A DNA stretch of 38,469 bases from Thiobacillus sp. (GTDB lineage Bacteria > Pseudomonadota > Gammaproteobacteria > Burkholderiales > Thiobacillaceae), in the NCBI GenBank assembly GCA_024709165.1, contig JANJXF010000089.1:1-38469 (forward strand), read 5' to 3'. The stretch's first letter is position 1. The number at the start of each line of letters is the position of its first letter. The notes under the pieces are model-generated. The model did not search any database and was not told the DNA's origin. It saw only the letters and a program-made list of their open reading frames with translations. Both the position numbers and the translations under genes were made by a program. This document shows, piece by piece, positions 1 to 9,665 of this stretch.

Positions 1-1
1 C

Positions 2-1102
2 GTCCCGGGCGGCGACGGGCTGTTGCGCATCTCGCCCCTGACACCGGCCGCGGCCGGGCTCACCGTGCTGGCGATTCCGCCCGACGACGCCCATTCCGCG
101 CTGCCGCGCGCACTGGCACGCAACGCGCCGCAGCAGCACGAAGCCGGCATGGCCGACGGCGCGCTGGTGGACGAACAGGTGGCGCGCCTGCTCGGTGTGT
201 CGCGTTTCATCTGCCAGCCGCTGGGCTTGCCCGACGGCCAGACCGGCGTGCTGCTGGCGGGCGATGCCCTGCCGACCGCCGCCGCGCAGCCGCTGTGGCG
301 CTTCGTGTTTGCCGAATGCACCGGGGCCTGGCGCGCGGAGCGGCGCGACGTGCCCGTGGCAGGCACGCCCGGCGCGGCGGCGGCGGACGCCATTCCACGC
401 GACCGCGTGCGGCGCGCCATCCACGAGGTGGCCAATCCGCTCACCATCATGCGCAATTACGTCAATCTGCTGTCCGAACGGCTCGGCACGGATTCCGCGG
501 TGCAGCGCGATCTTTCCATCATCGGCGACGAGATCGAACGCGTCGCGCGCATCGTGCGCGGCATCACCACGGCCGAGACGGTCGAAGCGGCGCCCCTGCC
601 GCTCGAACTCGCCTCGGTCAACAGCGTGGTTTCCGAACTCGTGCGCATGGCGCTGGGCACGCTCTTCACGCCCAACAAGGTCAGTGTGCAGATCGACCTC
701 AATCCCGATGTGCCGCCGTTGCCGCTGCAGAAGGACCTGTTGAAGCAGGTGCTGTTCAATCTGGCGAAGAATGCAGTCGAGGCGATGACCACCGGCGGAC
801 ATCTGCGGTTCACCACGCGGCTGGTTGACGAAACGGGCCAGCGCATGGTCGAAATCGAGGTCGCCGACACCGGTCCCGGGTTGCCGCCGGCGGTGGCCGC
901 GCATCTGTTCGAGCCCGTTGACACGCACAAGGGTGGCGAGCACGCCGGCCTCGGGCTCGCCATCAGCCGCGGCCTGGTCGAGCGCATGAACGGCACTATC
1001 CTGTGCAGCAGCACGCCGCAAGGCACGCGTTTCCACGTCCGCCTACCCACCTTGCAGAGCGGACACACCCAACCCACGACAATGCGCTACGGGTCGACGT
1101 AA
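2..1102 (+). CDS. Sensor histidine kinase, 5' end outside the window
   Basis: The reading frame is open to the left edge, and the first possible start in the window (a TTG at 23) has no convincing ribosome site, so the true start is probably upstream. Residue numbers below count from that TTG. The first 110 or so visible residues look like a GAF-like or other input region with no clear signature. A HisKA-like dimerisation segment follows with phospho-acceptor His at about 134 in HEVANPL, then an HATPase_c domain with an N-box (NLAKNAVEAM), a G1 box (ADTGPGLP) and a G2-type AGLGLAIS. No membrane segment is visible, so the visible part is cytoplasmic. The stop lies 21 bp before a response-regulator gene, which makes that protein the likely phosphorylation partner. 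The input signal cannot be read from the sequence. Confidence 0.85.
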   Translation, partial: VPGGDGLLRISPLTPAAAGLTVLAIPPDDAHSALPRALARNAPQQHEAGMADGALVDEQVARLLGVSRFICQPLGLPDGQTGVLLAGDALPTAAAQPLWRFVFAECTGAWRAERRDVPVAGTPGAAAADAIPRDRVRRAIHEVANPLTIMRNYVNLLSERLGTDSAVQRDLSIIGDEIERVARIVRGITTAETVEAAPLPLELASVNSVVSELVRMALGTLFTPNKVSVQIDLNPDVPPLPLQKDLLKQVLFNLAKNAVEAMTTGGHLRFTTRLVDETGQRMVEIEVADTGPGLPPAVAAHLFEPVDTHKGGEHAGLGLAISRGLVERMNGTILCSSTPQGTRFHVRLPTLQSGHTQPTTMRYGST

Positions 1103-1123
1103 CCCGAGCCCGAGGAGAACTCA

Positions 1124-3328
1124 ATGTCCGACGAAAAGCACGATATCCTCCCGCCAGGCAACACGGTCAGCGCCTTCCCCGCGCGTTCGCGCGTGCTGGT
1201 GGTCGACGATGAACCCCTCATCCTGGAGGGTCTGGCGCGTCTGCTGGAAGGCCGCGAATACGACGTCACCACGGCCGGCGGCGGCTGCGACGCGTTGATC
1301 GCGGTCGGCAAACAGCAGTTCGACATCGTGCTGCTCGATCTGGGCATGCCCGACCTCAACGGCACGGAAGTCCTGCGCTTCATCGCCGACCGCAGCGCCG
1401 ACACCTCGGTGATTGTCGTGTCCGGAGACAGCTCCATCGACGCGGCGATCCGCGCGCTGCGCGGCGGTGCCACCGATTTCGTGCGCAAGCCCTACGAGCC
1501 CGAGGAGCTGCTGCGCCGCATCGACAACACACTGGTGCGGCGCCGCCTGGAAAAGGAAAACAACTACATCCTGCAGCGTCTACAGCAGTCGGAGAAGTGG
1601 CATCGCTTTCTCGTCAACAGCTCGCCTGATTTCATCTACACCCTCGACAGCGAAGGCCGCTTCACTTTCGTCAACGACCGTGTCGAGAGCCTGCTCGGCT
1701 ACCGGCGCGAGGACCTGCTCGGCCAGCACTACAGCTTCATCATCCACGAGGACGACCTCGCCCGCGCCGAGCACGTCTTCAACGAGCGCCGCGCCGGCGA
1801 TCGCAGCGCACGCAACACCGAGATCCGTCTCAAGTGCAACCCGGGCATGCGCCGGCCGCGCCCGATGAACTGCCGTTGTCGTGCCGTCGAGCTGACCGCC
1901 ACCGGCATGTACGACGTGGAGGCCGGTCCCTTCGAGGGGCGCTTCATCGGCAGCTACGGCGTCGCCAAGGACATCACCGAGCGCAAACAGGCCGAGGAAA
2001 CCGTACATTTCCAGGCCTACCACGATCTGCTGACCGGCCTGCCCAACCGCGCGCTGTTCCGCGATCACCTCGGCCTCATGCTGGCACAGGCGCGACGCAA
2101 CCAGAAGCCGCTGGCGGTGCTGAGCCTCGACCTCGACCACTTCAAGGTCATCAACGACTCGCTCGGCCACGCCATCGGCGACGAAATGCTGCTCGCGGTC
2201 GGCACGCGGCTGCGCCAGTGCCTGCGCGAGGGCGACACCCGGGCACGCCTGGGGGGCGACGAGTTCGCGGTATTGCTGCCGACGCTGGTGTCGCGCAGCG
2301 ACGTCGATCACATCTGCCGCAAGATCATCCAGGTGCTGTCCAAGCCGGTGTACGTCAAGGGCCACGAGATCTACATCTCGGTGAGCATCGGCGCTTGCGT
2401 CGCACCGGATGACGGCGAGCAGATCGACAGCCTCATCCGTCAGGCCGAAATCGCCATGTACCAGGCCAAGACGCAAGGACGCAGCCGCTTGCAGTTCTGG
2501 GAGTCCGGCATGCAGGCACCCTATTCCGAGCGCATGCAGATCGAGACCGACCTGCGCCGCGCCCTGTCGCGCAACGAATTCGTGCTGTTCTTCCAGCCGC
2601 AGGTCGACACCGTCACCGGCGAAGTCCACGGCTTCGAGGCGCTGCTGCGCTGGTGGCATCCGCAGCGCGGCCTGCTCACACCGGCAGATTTCATCGCCGT
2701 GGCGGAGGAATCCGGAGTCATCGTGCCGCTGGGCGACTGGGTGCTGCGCGAGGCCTGTGCACAAATGGCCGACTGGCGCAAGGCGGGCCTGGTATCGGTG
2801 CGCCTGTCGATCAATATTTCAGCGCGCCAGCTGGAAAGCCCGGATTTCGTCGAGAGCGTCATGCGCGCCTTGCAGGTGCATGGCCTGGACGGGCGCAACA
2901 TGGAACTGGAGATCACCGAGAGCCTGCTGATGCGCGACTTCGAGGCCAACGCGATCAAGCTCGGACGTCTGTCCGCGACCGGCATCCGTCTCGCCATCGA
3001 CGACTTCGGCACCGGCTACAGTTCATTCAAGTACCTGTCGCGCTTCCCCATCCACACGCTGAAAATCGACCAGTCCTTCGTGCAGGATCTCGAACGCGAG
3101 GAGAATCTCTCCATCGTCAACGCGATGGTGGCGATGGGGCGAGGCATGAACCTCAACGTCGTCGCCGAAGGCGTGGAGACCGAGGCGCAGCGCGCGCGCC
3201 TGGAAAAGATGCAGTGCCCGGAAATCCAGGGTTACTACTGCCGCGGCCCGCTCTCGTCGCAGGATGCCACCGCCCTCATCGCCCAGCACGCACGCGGCTT
3301 CGATTCCACGCATCGCGCCGCAGGGTAA
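1124..3328 (+). CDS. Response regulator with PAS, GGDEF and EAL domains
   Basis: A 734-residue protein. The start follows a GAGGAG ribosome site. An N-terminal receiver domain (about residues 22-140) has the acidic pair D28/D29, phospho-acceptor D72 and a conserved Lys in the FVRKPY stretch. A PAS domain follows (about 155-285), then a diguanylate cyclase domain with an intact GGDEF motif and an RxxD inhibitory site (REGD) five residues before it. The C-terminal EAL domain keeps EALLRW, ITESLL, DDFGTGYSS, KIDQSF, EGVET and QGYYCRGPLS, so the phosphodiesterase residues also look complete. Both making and breaking c-di-GMP are possible; which dominates cannot be told. It lies just downstream of a histidine kinase gene. 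It converges with spoVR, leaving only 4 bp between the stops. Confidence 0.95.
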   Translation: MSDEKHDILPPGNTVSAFPARSRVLVVDDEPLILEGLARLLEGREYDVTTAGGGCDALIAVGKQQFDIVLLDLGMPDLNGTEVLRFIADRSADTSVIVVSGDSSIDAAIRALRGGATDFVRKPYEPEELLRRIDNTLVRRRLEKENNYILQRLQQSEKWHRFLVNSSPDFIYTLDSEGRFTFVNDRVESLLGYRREDLLGQHYSFIIHEDDLARAEHVFNERRAGDRSARNTEIRLKCNPGMRRPRPMNCRCRAVELTATGMYDVEAGPFEGRFIGSYGVAKDITERKQAEETVHFQAYHDLLTGLPNRALFRDHLGLMLAQARRNQKPLAVLSLDLDHFKVINDSLGHAIGDEMLLAVGTRLRQCLREGDTRARLGGDEFAVLLPTLVSRSDVDHICRKIIQVLSKPVYVKGHEIYISVSIGACVAPDDGEQIDSLIRQAEIAMYQAKTQGRSRLQFWESGMQAPYSERMQIETDLRRALSRNEFVLFFQPQVDTVTGEVHGFEALLRWWHPQRGLLTPADFIAVAEESGVIVPLGDWVLREACAQMADWRKAGLVSVRLSINISARQLESPDFVESVMRALQVHGLDGRNMELEITESLLMRDFEANAIKLGRLSATGIRLAIDDFGTGYSSFKYLSRFPIHTLKIDQSFVQDLEREENLSIVNAMVAMGRGMNLNVVAEGVETEAQRARLEKMQCPEIQGYYCRGPLSSQDATALIAQHARGFDSTHRAAG

Positions 3329-3332
3329 ACGG

Positions 3333-4865
3333 TCACATGGGGGGCGCGCACTCGCCCACCGGCAGAACGGTGCCATCCTCGTCCTGGCTTTCGATGCGTA
3401 CGGGGTAACCCCACAGACGGGCGGCGTGGCGCAGCATCTCCGGCGTGGAGTCGCCGAGCGGGCGACGGTCGTGCATGGTGTGACGTAAGGTCAGCGAACG
3501 ATCGCCGAAGACGTCGACGGCATACACCTGGATATTGGGTTCGCGGTTACCGAGGTTGTAGTGCTCCGCCAGCTGCCGGCGCACCGCACGGTAACCCGCA
3601 TCGTCATGAATCGCGGCGACCTCCAGCTGGTCGTCGCGGTCGTCGTCGACCATGGCGAACAGCTTGAAGTCGCGGATCAGCTTCGGCGACAGGTACTGCG
3701 CGACGAAACTCTCGTCCTTGAAGTTGCGCATGGCGAAGTCGAGCGACTTCACCCAGTCGCTGCCAGCCAGGTCAGGAAACCAGCGGCGGTCCTCCTCGGT
3801 GGGATGTTCGCAGATGCGCCGCAGGTCGCTGAACAGGGCGAAACCCAGCGCGTACGGGTTAAGACCGTTGTAGAAGCGGGCGTGGTAAGGCGGCTGGTAC
3901 ACCACGTTGGTGTGCGACTGCAGGAACTCCATCATGAAGCCGTCGGTGAGGCGGCCTTCCTCATACAGGTGGTTGAGCAGCGTGTAGTGCCAGAAGGTGG
4001 CCCAGCCCTCGTTCATCACCTGGGTCTGGCGCTGCGGGTAGAAGTACTGCGCGATCTTCCTCACGATGCGCACGATCTCGCGCTGCCAGGGCTCCAGCCG
4101 CGGCGCATGCTTCTCGATGAAATACAGCAGGTTCTCCTGCGGCTCCGCGGGGAAGCGCGCCGCCTGCCTGGCACGTGCATCCTCCTGACGCGACGGCAGG
4201 GTGCGCCACAGATCATTGACCTGCGACTGCAGGTAGGCCTCGCGCTCGGCCTGGCGCACCTGCTCCTTGGCCATCGACAGGCGCGCGGGGCGCTTGTAGC
4301 GGTCGACACCCAGATTCATCAGGGCGTGGCAGGAATCGAGCAACTCCTCGACCGCTTCCTCGCCGTGGCGCTGTTCGCATGCGGCGATGAAGTTGCGCGC
4401 GAATACCAGGTAGTCGAGGATGCCCTCGGCGTCGGTCCAGGTGCGGAACAGATAATTGCCCTTGAAGAAGGAATTGTGGCCGTAGGCGGCGTGTGCGATC
4501 ACCAGCGCCTGCATCGTCATGGTGTTCTCTTCCATGAGGTAGGCGATGCAGGGGCTGGAATTGATGACGATCTCGTAGGCCAGGCCCATCTGGCCGCGCT
4601 TGTAGCTCTTCTGGGTGGACAGAAAATGCTTGCCGTAGGACCAGTGGTGATAGCCGACCGGCATGCCCACCGAGGAATAGGCATCGATCATCTGCTCGGA
4701 GGAGATGATCTCGATCTGGTTCGGATAGGTGTCCAGCCCGTAGTGGGCGGCGACGCGGGCGATTTCGCGGTCGTAGGTCTCGATCAGCTCGAAGGTCCAC
4801 TCCGAACCCTCGGAGATCGGCTGCCGCACCGGGGCCGGCGGGGCGATTGCGCGGTCGGTTTCCAT
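3333..4865 (-). CDS. SpoVR family protein
   Basis: A 510-residue soluble protein of the SpoVR/YcgB family. In Bacillus, SpoVR affects spore cortex formation. In proteobacteria the family is co-conserved with PrkA and YeaH, and its biochemical activity is not established. Recognisable family features are the HYGLDTYPNQIEI segment near the N-terminus, the MNEGWATFWHYTLL histidine/glutamate-rich region in the middle, and a C-terminal segment ending in the proline-rich PVGECAPPM. It is the last gene of a three-gene minus-strand operon, and one base separates it from the preceding yeaH-type gene. It probably shares the sigma-54 promoter upstream of prkA. Length and motifs look complete. Confidence 0.93.
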   Translation of the reverse strand: METDRAIAPPAPVRQPISEGSEWTFELIETYDREIARVAAHYGLDTYPNQIEIISSEQMIDAYSSVGMPVGYHHWSYGKHFLSTQKSYKRGQMGLAYEIVINSSPCIAYLMEENTMTMQALVIAHAAYGHNSFFKGNYLFRTWTDAEGILDYLVFARNFIAACEQRHGEEAVEELLDSCHALMNLGVDRYKRPARLSMAKEQVRQAEREAYLQSQVNDLWRTLPSRQEDARARQAARFPAEPQENLLYFIEKHAPRLEPWQREIVRIVRKIAQYFYPQRQTQVMNEGWATFWHYTLLNHLYEEGRLTDGFMMEFLQSHTNVVYQPPYHARFYNGLNPYALGFALFSDLRRICEHPTEEDRRWFPDLAGSDWVKSLDFAMRNFKDESFVAQYLSPKLIRDFKLFAMVDDDRDDQLEVAAIHDDAGYRAVRRQLAEHYNLGNREPNIQVYAVDVFGDRSLTLRHTMHDRRPLGDSTPEMLRHAARLWGYPVRIESQDEDGTVLPVGECAPPM

Positions 4866-4866
4866 C

Positions 4867-6129
4867 TCAAGCGGCCTTTTTCTGGAACAGCTCGCGGAAC
4901 ACCGGATAGATGTCTTCCAGCGTGAGGATGCGCTGCATCGCGAAGCGCGGGCTCATCGCCTTCACCTGCGCGTAATGGTGCCACAGGCTCTGCGGTTCCT
5001 CGGCCTCGATCTCGACGTAGGCGAAATGCTGCACCAGCGGCAGGATCTTCTGCATCAGGAGTTCACGGCAGCGTGGCGAGTCGTCGTCCCAGTTGTCGCC
5101 GTCGGACGCCTGCGCCGTGTAGATGTTCCAGCTGGCGGATGGGTAGCGAGCGAGAATGATCTCGTACATCAGTTCCAGCGCGCTGGAGACCACCGTGCCG
5201 CCGGATTCGCGCGAGGCAAAGAACTCCTCCTCGTCGACCTCCTTGGCCACCGTGTGGTGGCGGATGAACACCACGTCGATGCGTTCGTAGTTCTTCGTCA
5301 GAAAGAGATACAGCAGCATGAAGAAGCGCTTGGCGATGTTCTTGCGGTTCTCGTCCATCGAGCCCGACACGTCGAGCAGGCAGAACATCACCGCCTGGCT
5401 GCTCGGGGTCGGCTGGTCGACGCGGTGGGCGTAGCGCAGGTCCCAGGTGTCGAGGAAGGGCACCGCAGCGATGCGCGCCTTGAGCGCGGCGATCTCCTCC
5501 CGCAGCGCGTCGGCCTCGGCGCCGGTCCCCAGTCCCAGCGCCTCCAGTTCGGCGAGCTGGTTCTCGGCGTCGCGCAGGGCCTCGTGCGGGCCGGCACCCA
5601 TCGCCAGCCGCCGGCCGATGGCCTGCTTCATCGAGCGCACCACGTGCAGGTTGGACGGGTTGCCCTGACTGACGAAGCCGGCGCGCGCCCGCTTCACCTC
5701 GGGCACAGCGGCGAGCTGCTTCTTCACCAGGTCCGGCAGGGCGAGATCCTGGAAGAAGTACTCCAAGAACTCTTCCTTCGACAGCTCGAACACGAAGTCG
5801 TCCATGCCCTCGCCGTCGGGCGATCCGCCGCTGCCACCTCCGCCGGCCCCGCCCTCGGGGCGGTCGACGCGGTCGCCGCTGACGAATTCGCGATTGCCCG
5901 GCAGCACGATGTTGCGCCGCCCGCCGGGACCGTGATGGAAGGTCGGCTCGGACAGATCCTTGGACGGGATCGAGATCTTCTCGCCACGCTCGAGGTCGGC
6001 CACCTTGCGCCCGGATACCGCCTCCGCCGCCGCCTTGCGAATCTGCGTCTTGAAGCGGCGCAGAAAGCGCTGGCGGTTGACGGCGCTGCGGTTCTTGCCG
6101 GACAGGCGGCGGTCGACGAGCTGGCTCAT
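4867..6129 (-). CDS. yeaH: YeaH/YhbH family protein (DUF444) with VWA-like domain
   Basis: A 420-residue protein of the YeaH/YhbH (DUF444) family. The start chosen is MSQLVDRRLSGKNRSAVN at 6129; the frame is open further upstream but only into the prkA gene end. The N-terminal third is basic, then comes a Gly-rich linker near residues 90-108. The C-terminal half is a von Willebrand A-like domain with a metal-site DVSGS motif at residues 253-257. In Escherichia coli yeaH is co-transcribed with yeaG (prkA) and the pair helps survival in prolonged nitrogen starvation. The prkA-yeaH-spoVR order here is the conserved arrangement. A role as a partner of the PrkA kinase is inferred from context. Confidence 0.93.
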   Translation of the reverse strand: MSQLVDRRLSGKNRSAVNRQRFLRRFKTQIRKAAAEAVSGRKVADLERGEKISIPSKDLSEPTFHHGPGGRRNIVLPGNREFVSGDRVDRPEGGAGGGGSGGSPDGEGMDDFVFELSKEEFLEYFFQDLALPDLVKKQLAAVPEVKRARAGFVSQGNPSNLHVVRSMKQAIGRRLAMGAGPHEALRDAENQLAELEALGLGTGAEADALREEIAALKARIAAVPFLDTWDLRYAHRVDQPTPSSQAVMFCLLDVSGSMDENRKNIAKRFFMLLYLFLTKNYERIDVVFIRHHTVAKEVDEEEFFASRESGGTVVSSALELMYEIILARYPSASWNIYTAQASDGDNWDDDSPRCRELLMQKILPLVQHFAYVEIEAEEPQSLWHHYAQVKAMSPRFAMQRILTLEDIYPVFRELFQKKAA

Positions 6130-6142
6130 GGAGGACTCCCGC

Positions 6143-8062
6143 TCAGGACGCCTTCCTCGCGCGCAGATACCATTCAGCGAGCAGGCGCACCTGCTTGTCG
6201 GTATAGCCCTTGGCGACCATGCGCGCAACGAAATCCTGGTGTTTCTTCTGTTCGTCGCTGGATGCCTTGGCGTTGAAGGAAATCACCGGCAGCAGGTCCT
6301 CGGTGCTGGAGAACATGCGCTTCTCGATCACCACCCGCAGCTTCTCGTAGCTGGTCCACGCCGGATTCTTGCCGTGGTTCTGCGCGCGGGCGCGCAGCAC
6401 GAAGTTGACCACCTCGTGGCGGAAGTCCTTCGGGTTGGCAATCCCCGCCGGTTTCTCGATTTTCTCCAGTTCGGTGTTGAGCTGGCCGCGGTCGAGAATC
6501 TCGCCGGTGTCGGGATCGCGGTACTCCTGGTCCTGGATCCACATGTCGGCATAGGTCACGTAGCGGTCGAAGATGTTCTGGCCGTACTCCGAGTAGGATT
6601 CGAGGTAGGCGGTCTGCAGCTCCTTCTCGATGAACTCGGCGTAGTGCGGCGCGAGGTATTCCTTGAGAAAGGCGACATAGCGCTGTTCGGTTTCCGGCGG
6701 CAGCTGTTCCTGCTCGATCTGCTGCTCCAGCACATAGAGCAGATGCACCGGGTTGGCGGCGATTTCGCTGTGGTCGAAGTTGAACACGCGCGACAGGATC
6801 TTGAACGCGAAGCGCGTCGAGATGCCGGTCATGCCCTCGTCGACGCCGGCGAAGTCGCGGTATTCCTGGTAGCTTTTCGCCTTGGGGTCGGTGTCCTTGA
6901 GGTTTTCGCCGTCGTAGATGCGCATCTTCGAATAGATGCTGGAGTTTTCCGGCTCCTTCAGCCGTGTGAGCACCGAGAAGCGCGCCAGCATCTCCAGCGT
7001 GCCCGGCGCGCACGGTGCCTCGGAAAGCGAGCTGTGGTGCAAGAGCTTCTGGTAGATTTTCATCTCCTCCGACACGCGCAGGCAGTACGGCACCTTGACG
7101 ATGTAGATGCGGTCGAGGAAGGCCTCGTTGTTCTTGTTGTTGCGGAAGGTGGTCCACTCGCTCTCGTTGCTGTGCGCCAGCACCACGCCGTCGAAGGGAA
7201 TCGCGCCAAAGCCCTCGGTGCCCTTGTAGTTGCCCTCCTGTGTGGCGGTAAGCAGCGGATGCAGCACCTTGATCGGCGCCTTGAACATCTCGACGAACTC
7301 CATCAGGCCCTGGTTGGCGAGGCTGAGTCCACCGGAATAGCTGTAGGCATCCGGGTCGTCCTGGGAGAATTTCTCCAGCTTGCGAATATCGACCTTGCCG
7401 ACCAGCGAGGAGATGTCCTGGTTGTTCTCGTCACCCGGCTCGGTCTTGGAAATGCCCACCTGCCCCAGCACCGACGGCCAGCGCTTGATCACGCGGAACC
7501 TGGTGATGTCGCCGTTGTATTCGTGCAGGCGCTTCACCGCCCACGGCGAGAGCACGCGGCCGAGATAGCGGCGCGGGATGCCGTATTGCTGTTCGAGAAT
7601 GGTGCCGTCCTCGTCGGCCGAGAACAGTGACAGCGGCGAATCGTTCACCGGCGAACCCTTGATCGCGTAGAACGGCGCCTTCTCCATGAGGTGCTTGAGC
7701 TTTTCCGCCAGCGAGGACTTGCCGCCGCCGACCGGCCCGAGCAGATAAAGGATCTGTTTCTTTTCCTCCAGACCCTGCGCGGCGTGGCGGAAATACGAGA
7801 CGATCTGCTCGATCGTGTCCTCCATGCCGTAGAAGTCCCTGAACGCGGGATAGACCTTGATCATCTTGTTGGAAAAGATGCGCGACAGGCGCGAATCCTT
7901 GCGGGTGTCGACCAGCTCCGGCTCGCCGATGGCAGCGAGCATGCGCTCGGCGGCGCTGGCGTAGGCCATGCGGTCCGCCTTGCAGATGTCGAGGAATTCC
8001 TCGAGCGAGTATTCCTCTTCCTCGCGGCGGTAGCGTTCGATGTACTGGTTGAACAGGCTCAT
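6143..8062 (-). CDS. prkA: PrkA family serine protein kinase / AAA+ protein
   Basis: A 639-residue cytoplasmic protein of the PrkA/YeaG family. The start at 8062 (MSLFNQYIERYRRE) is preceded by a strong AGGAGG ribosome site. The longer open frame beginning at 8116 would run into the promoter and is rejected. An AAA+ domain carries a Walker A motif GPVGGGKS at residues 109-116; the C-terminal part matches the PrkA kinase-like domain in character. Family members were reported as serine kinases, and some studies report protease activity, so the catalytic role is not fully settled. It is the first gene of the prkA-yeaH-spoVR operon, a stress or starvation module, here with a sigma-54 promoter. 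Confidence 0.95.
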   Translation of the reverse strand: MSLFNQYIERYRREEEEYSLEEFLDICKADRMAYASAAERMLAAIGEPELVDTRKDSRLSRIFSNKMIKVYPAFRDFYGMEDTIEQIVSYFRHAAQGLEEKKQILYLLGPVGGGKSSLAEKLKHLMEKAPFYAIKGSPVNDSPLSLFSADEDGTILEQQYGIPRRYLGRVLSPWAVKRLHEYNGDITRFRVIKRWPSVLGQVGISKTEPGDENNQDISSLVGKVDIRKLEKFSQDDPDAYSYSGGLSLANQGLMEFVEMFKAPIKVLHPLLTATQEGNYKGTEGFGAIPFDGVVLAHSNESEWTTFRNNKNNEAFLDRIYIVKVPYCLRVSEEMKIYQKLLHHSSLSEAPCAPGTLEMLARFSVLTRLKEPENSSIYSKMRIYDGENLKDTDPKAKSYQEYRDFAGVDEGMTGISTRFAFKILSRVFNFDHSEIAANPVHLLYVLEQQIEQEQLPPETEQRYVAFLKEYLAPHYAEFIEKELQTAYLESYSEYGQNIFDRYVTYADMWIQDQEYRDPDTGEILDRGQLNTELEKIEKPAGIANPKDFRHEVVNFVLRARAQNHGKNPAWTSYEKLRVVIEKRMFSSTEDLLPVISFNAKASSDEQKKHQDFVARMVAKGYTDKQVRLLAEWYLRARKAS

Positions 8063-8109
8063 GACGTCCTCCTGGTCGGTGAATCGGTGACCGGCGCGCT
8101 GTTGCTCGC

Positions 8110-8124
8110 GCAACATTCGTGCCT
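8110..8124 (-). promoter_or_regulatory. Sigma-54 promoter for the prkA operon
   Basis: Read on the minus strand this is AGGCACGAATGTTGC. It contains the diagnostic GG and GC dinucleotides separated by exactly 10 bases (-24/-12) and matches the consensus GGCAC-N5-TTGC core. The predicted start of transcription is about 12 bases further on, near 8098, giving a leader of about 36 bases before the prkA start. The E. coli counterpart operon is known to be NtrC/sigma-54 controlled, so the same logic seems kept here. No upstream activator site was recognised with confidence in 8125-8291. Confidence 0.8.
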
Positions 8125-8291
8125 GAATCCTTAACGGTCACAATTCGACGGGGTTGAGGAAAATTAGTGCCGCGGGAAAGAAATTTTTTTGCGCGAAAAA
8201 TGGAGCGTGGAAAGCCCTTCCTTGCCGGTTGGGGAGGGGCACACTCAAGCGCCGATTCCCGCGCCGCGCCAGCCACGCCCGCTGCCACCGC

Positions 8292-9665
8292 TCACGATTG
8301 GCCGCGCGCCGCTTCCCGCTGCCCCGGCAGGCGCACCGCGAATCGCACCCTGCCGTTCGCCACGCTGGCGCTCACGCTGCCGTCGTGGGCCTCGACAATC
8401 GAGCGCACGATGGCAAGGCCGAGGCCCACGCCTTCGACGCCGCTGCGGCGTGCGGGGTCGCCGGTGTAGAAGCGGTCGAACAAGCGTGGCAGTTTTTCCG
8501 GCGCGATCTCACCCGGGTTCTCGACGTCGAGCAGGACGTCGCCGTCCTGTTCCAGGTGAACGGTGACGATGGCGTCGTCCGGGCTGTGGCGAATGGCGTT
8601 GGAAAGCAGGTTGGACAGCGCGCGGCGCAGCATCAGGCGGTCGCCGGTCACCGTGGCGGCACCGTCGAGCACGAGGCGAATTCCGCGTTCCTCGGCGACG
8701 AGTCCGTGGAACTCGATCAGGGTACGCACTTCGTGCGCGAGATCGACGACATCGCGGCGCGGCACGACCTGGCGGTTGTCGGCCTTGGCGAGAAACAGCA
8801 TGTCCTCGATCATGCGTGCGAGCCGTTCGTATTCTTCCATCGCGGACTGCAATACTTCACGGTAGTCGGCGGCGCTGCGCTCGCGCGTCAACGCGACCTG
8901 GGTCTGCGTCATCAGGTTGGAAATCGGCGTGCGCAGTTCATGCGCAAGATCGGCAGAAAACGCGCTCAGCCGGTGGAAGGCGTCTTCCAGGCGATCGAGC
9001 ATGGCATTGAAGGCGATGGCGAGCACACGGATTTCTGCCGGAAGGGGTGCATGCGGAATGCGCTCGCTGAGTCGTGTGGCGGACAGGCGCGTGGCGAGCC
9101 GCGTCATGCGGTCGAGCGGCGCCAGCCCGGCGCGGGTGGCGAGCCAGCCGAGCGCCGCCATGGCGAACATGGCGAGCACGGTGGCGCCGACGACGAGCGC
9201 GTGGAAACGGTCGAGGAAATGCTGGTGGTGCGTGACGTCCAGTGCCAGCGCCACGGTGAGCTGCGTCCGACCCGCCGCCACCCGCGTGGCGAAGCCGCGC
9301 CAGGTGCGGCCCTGCGCCGTCCAGCTGGCGAGTGCCGCGGGTTCCCGCGGCAGGCCCTGCGGCAGCCCGCGACCGCTGGCATACCAGACGTGGCCAGCGG
9401 CGTCGATGAGTGCAACCGCGAGGCTGTGATGGCCGATCAAGGCGTCGTCGATCTGTTCGGGCACGGCGGCGAGCGCGTCGGGACGGTCTGCGCGCGCCAG
9501 CAGGTTCTGCACGAGAGCGAGCGTGCCGTCGAGCTCGTGGCGGTCCATCTCGACAAAGTGGGCATCGACCGCGCGCGCGACGATCCAGCCGAGCACCAGC
9601 AACACCACGGCGGCGCTCGCCGCGAACAGCAGGCTGATGCGGGTGGTCAACGAGACGGAATTCAC
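8292..9665 (-). CDS. Heavy-metal-type sensor histidine kinase (CusS/CopS-like)
   Basis: A 457-residue membrane sensor kinase. The GTG start at 9665 overlaps the response-regulator stop by 4 bases (GTGA), which decides the start and implies translational coupling. Transmembrane segments lie at about residues 12-33 and 155-178, enclosing a periplasmic sensor loop of about 120 residues with several His (THHQHF near its end). A HAMP region follows, then HisKA with phospho-acceptor His at about 242 ([12 protein letters not shown]), an N-box ([10 protein letters not shown]) and a G2 box (GVGLGLAIV). The layout is that of CusS/CopS/CzcS-type kinases, and it lies divergent from an RND metal-efflux operon that it probably controls. 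Which metal it senses is not readable. Confidence 0.93.
   Translation of the reverse strand: MNSVSLTTRISLLFAASAAVVLLVLGWIVARAVDAHFVEMDRHELDGTLALVQNLLARADRPDALAAVPEQIDDALIGHHSLAVALIDAAGHVWYASGRGLPQGLPREPAALASWTAQGRTWRGFATRVAAGRTQLTVALALDVTHHQHFLDRFHALVVGATVLAMFAMAALGWLATRAGLAPLDRMTRLATRLSATRLSERIPHAPLPAEIRVLAIAFNAMLDRLEDAFHRLSAFSADLAHELRTPISNLMTQTQVALTRERSAADYREVLQSAMEEYERLARMIEDMLFLAKADNRQVVPRRDVVDLAHEVRTLIEFHGLVAEERGIRLVLDGAATVTGDRLMLRRALSNLLSNAIRHSPDDAIVTVHLEQDGDVLLDVENPGEIAPEKLPRLFDRFYTGDPARRSGVEGVGLGLAIVRSIVEAHDGSVSASVANGRVRFAVRLPGQREAARGQS

Noticed and set aside
3561-4925. Long plus-strand open frame (454 codons) across the spoVR gene
   Set aside because: It is antisense to a clear SpoVR family gene; long shadow frames are common in GC-rich DNA and its translation has no domain.
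8063-8116. Longer PrkA start at 8116
   Set aside because: It would place coding sequence over the sigma-54 promoter, and the AGGAGG ribosome site lies before 8062.
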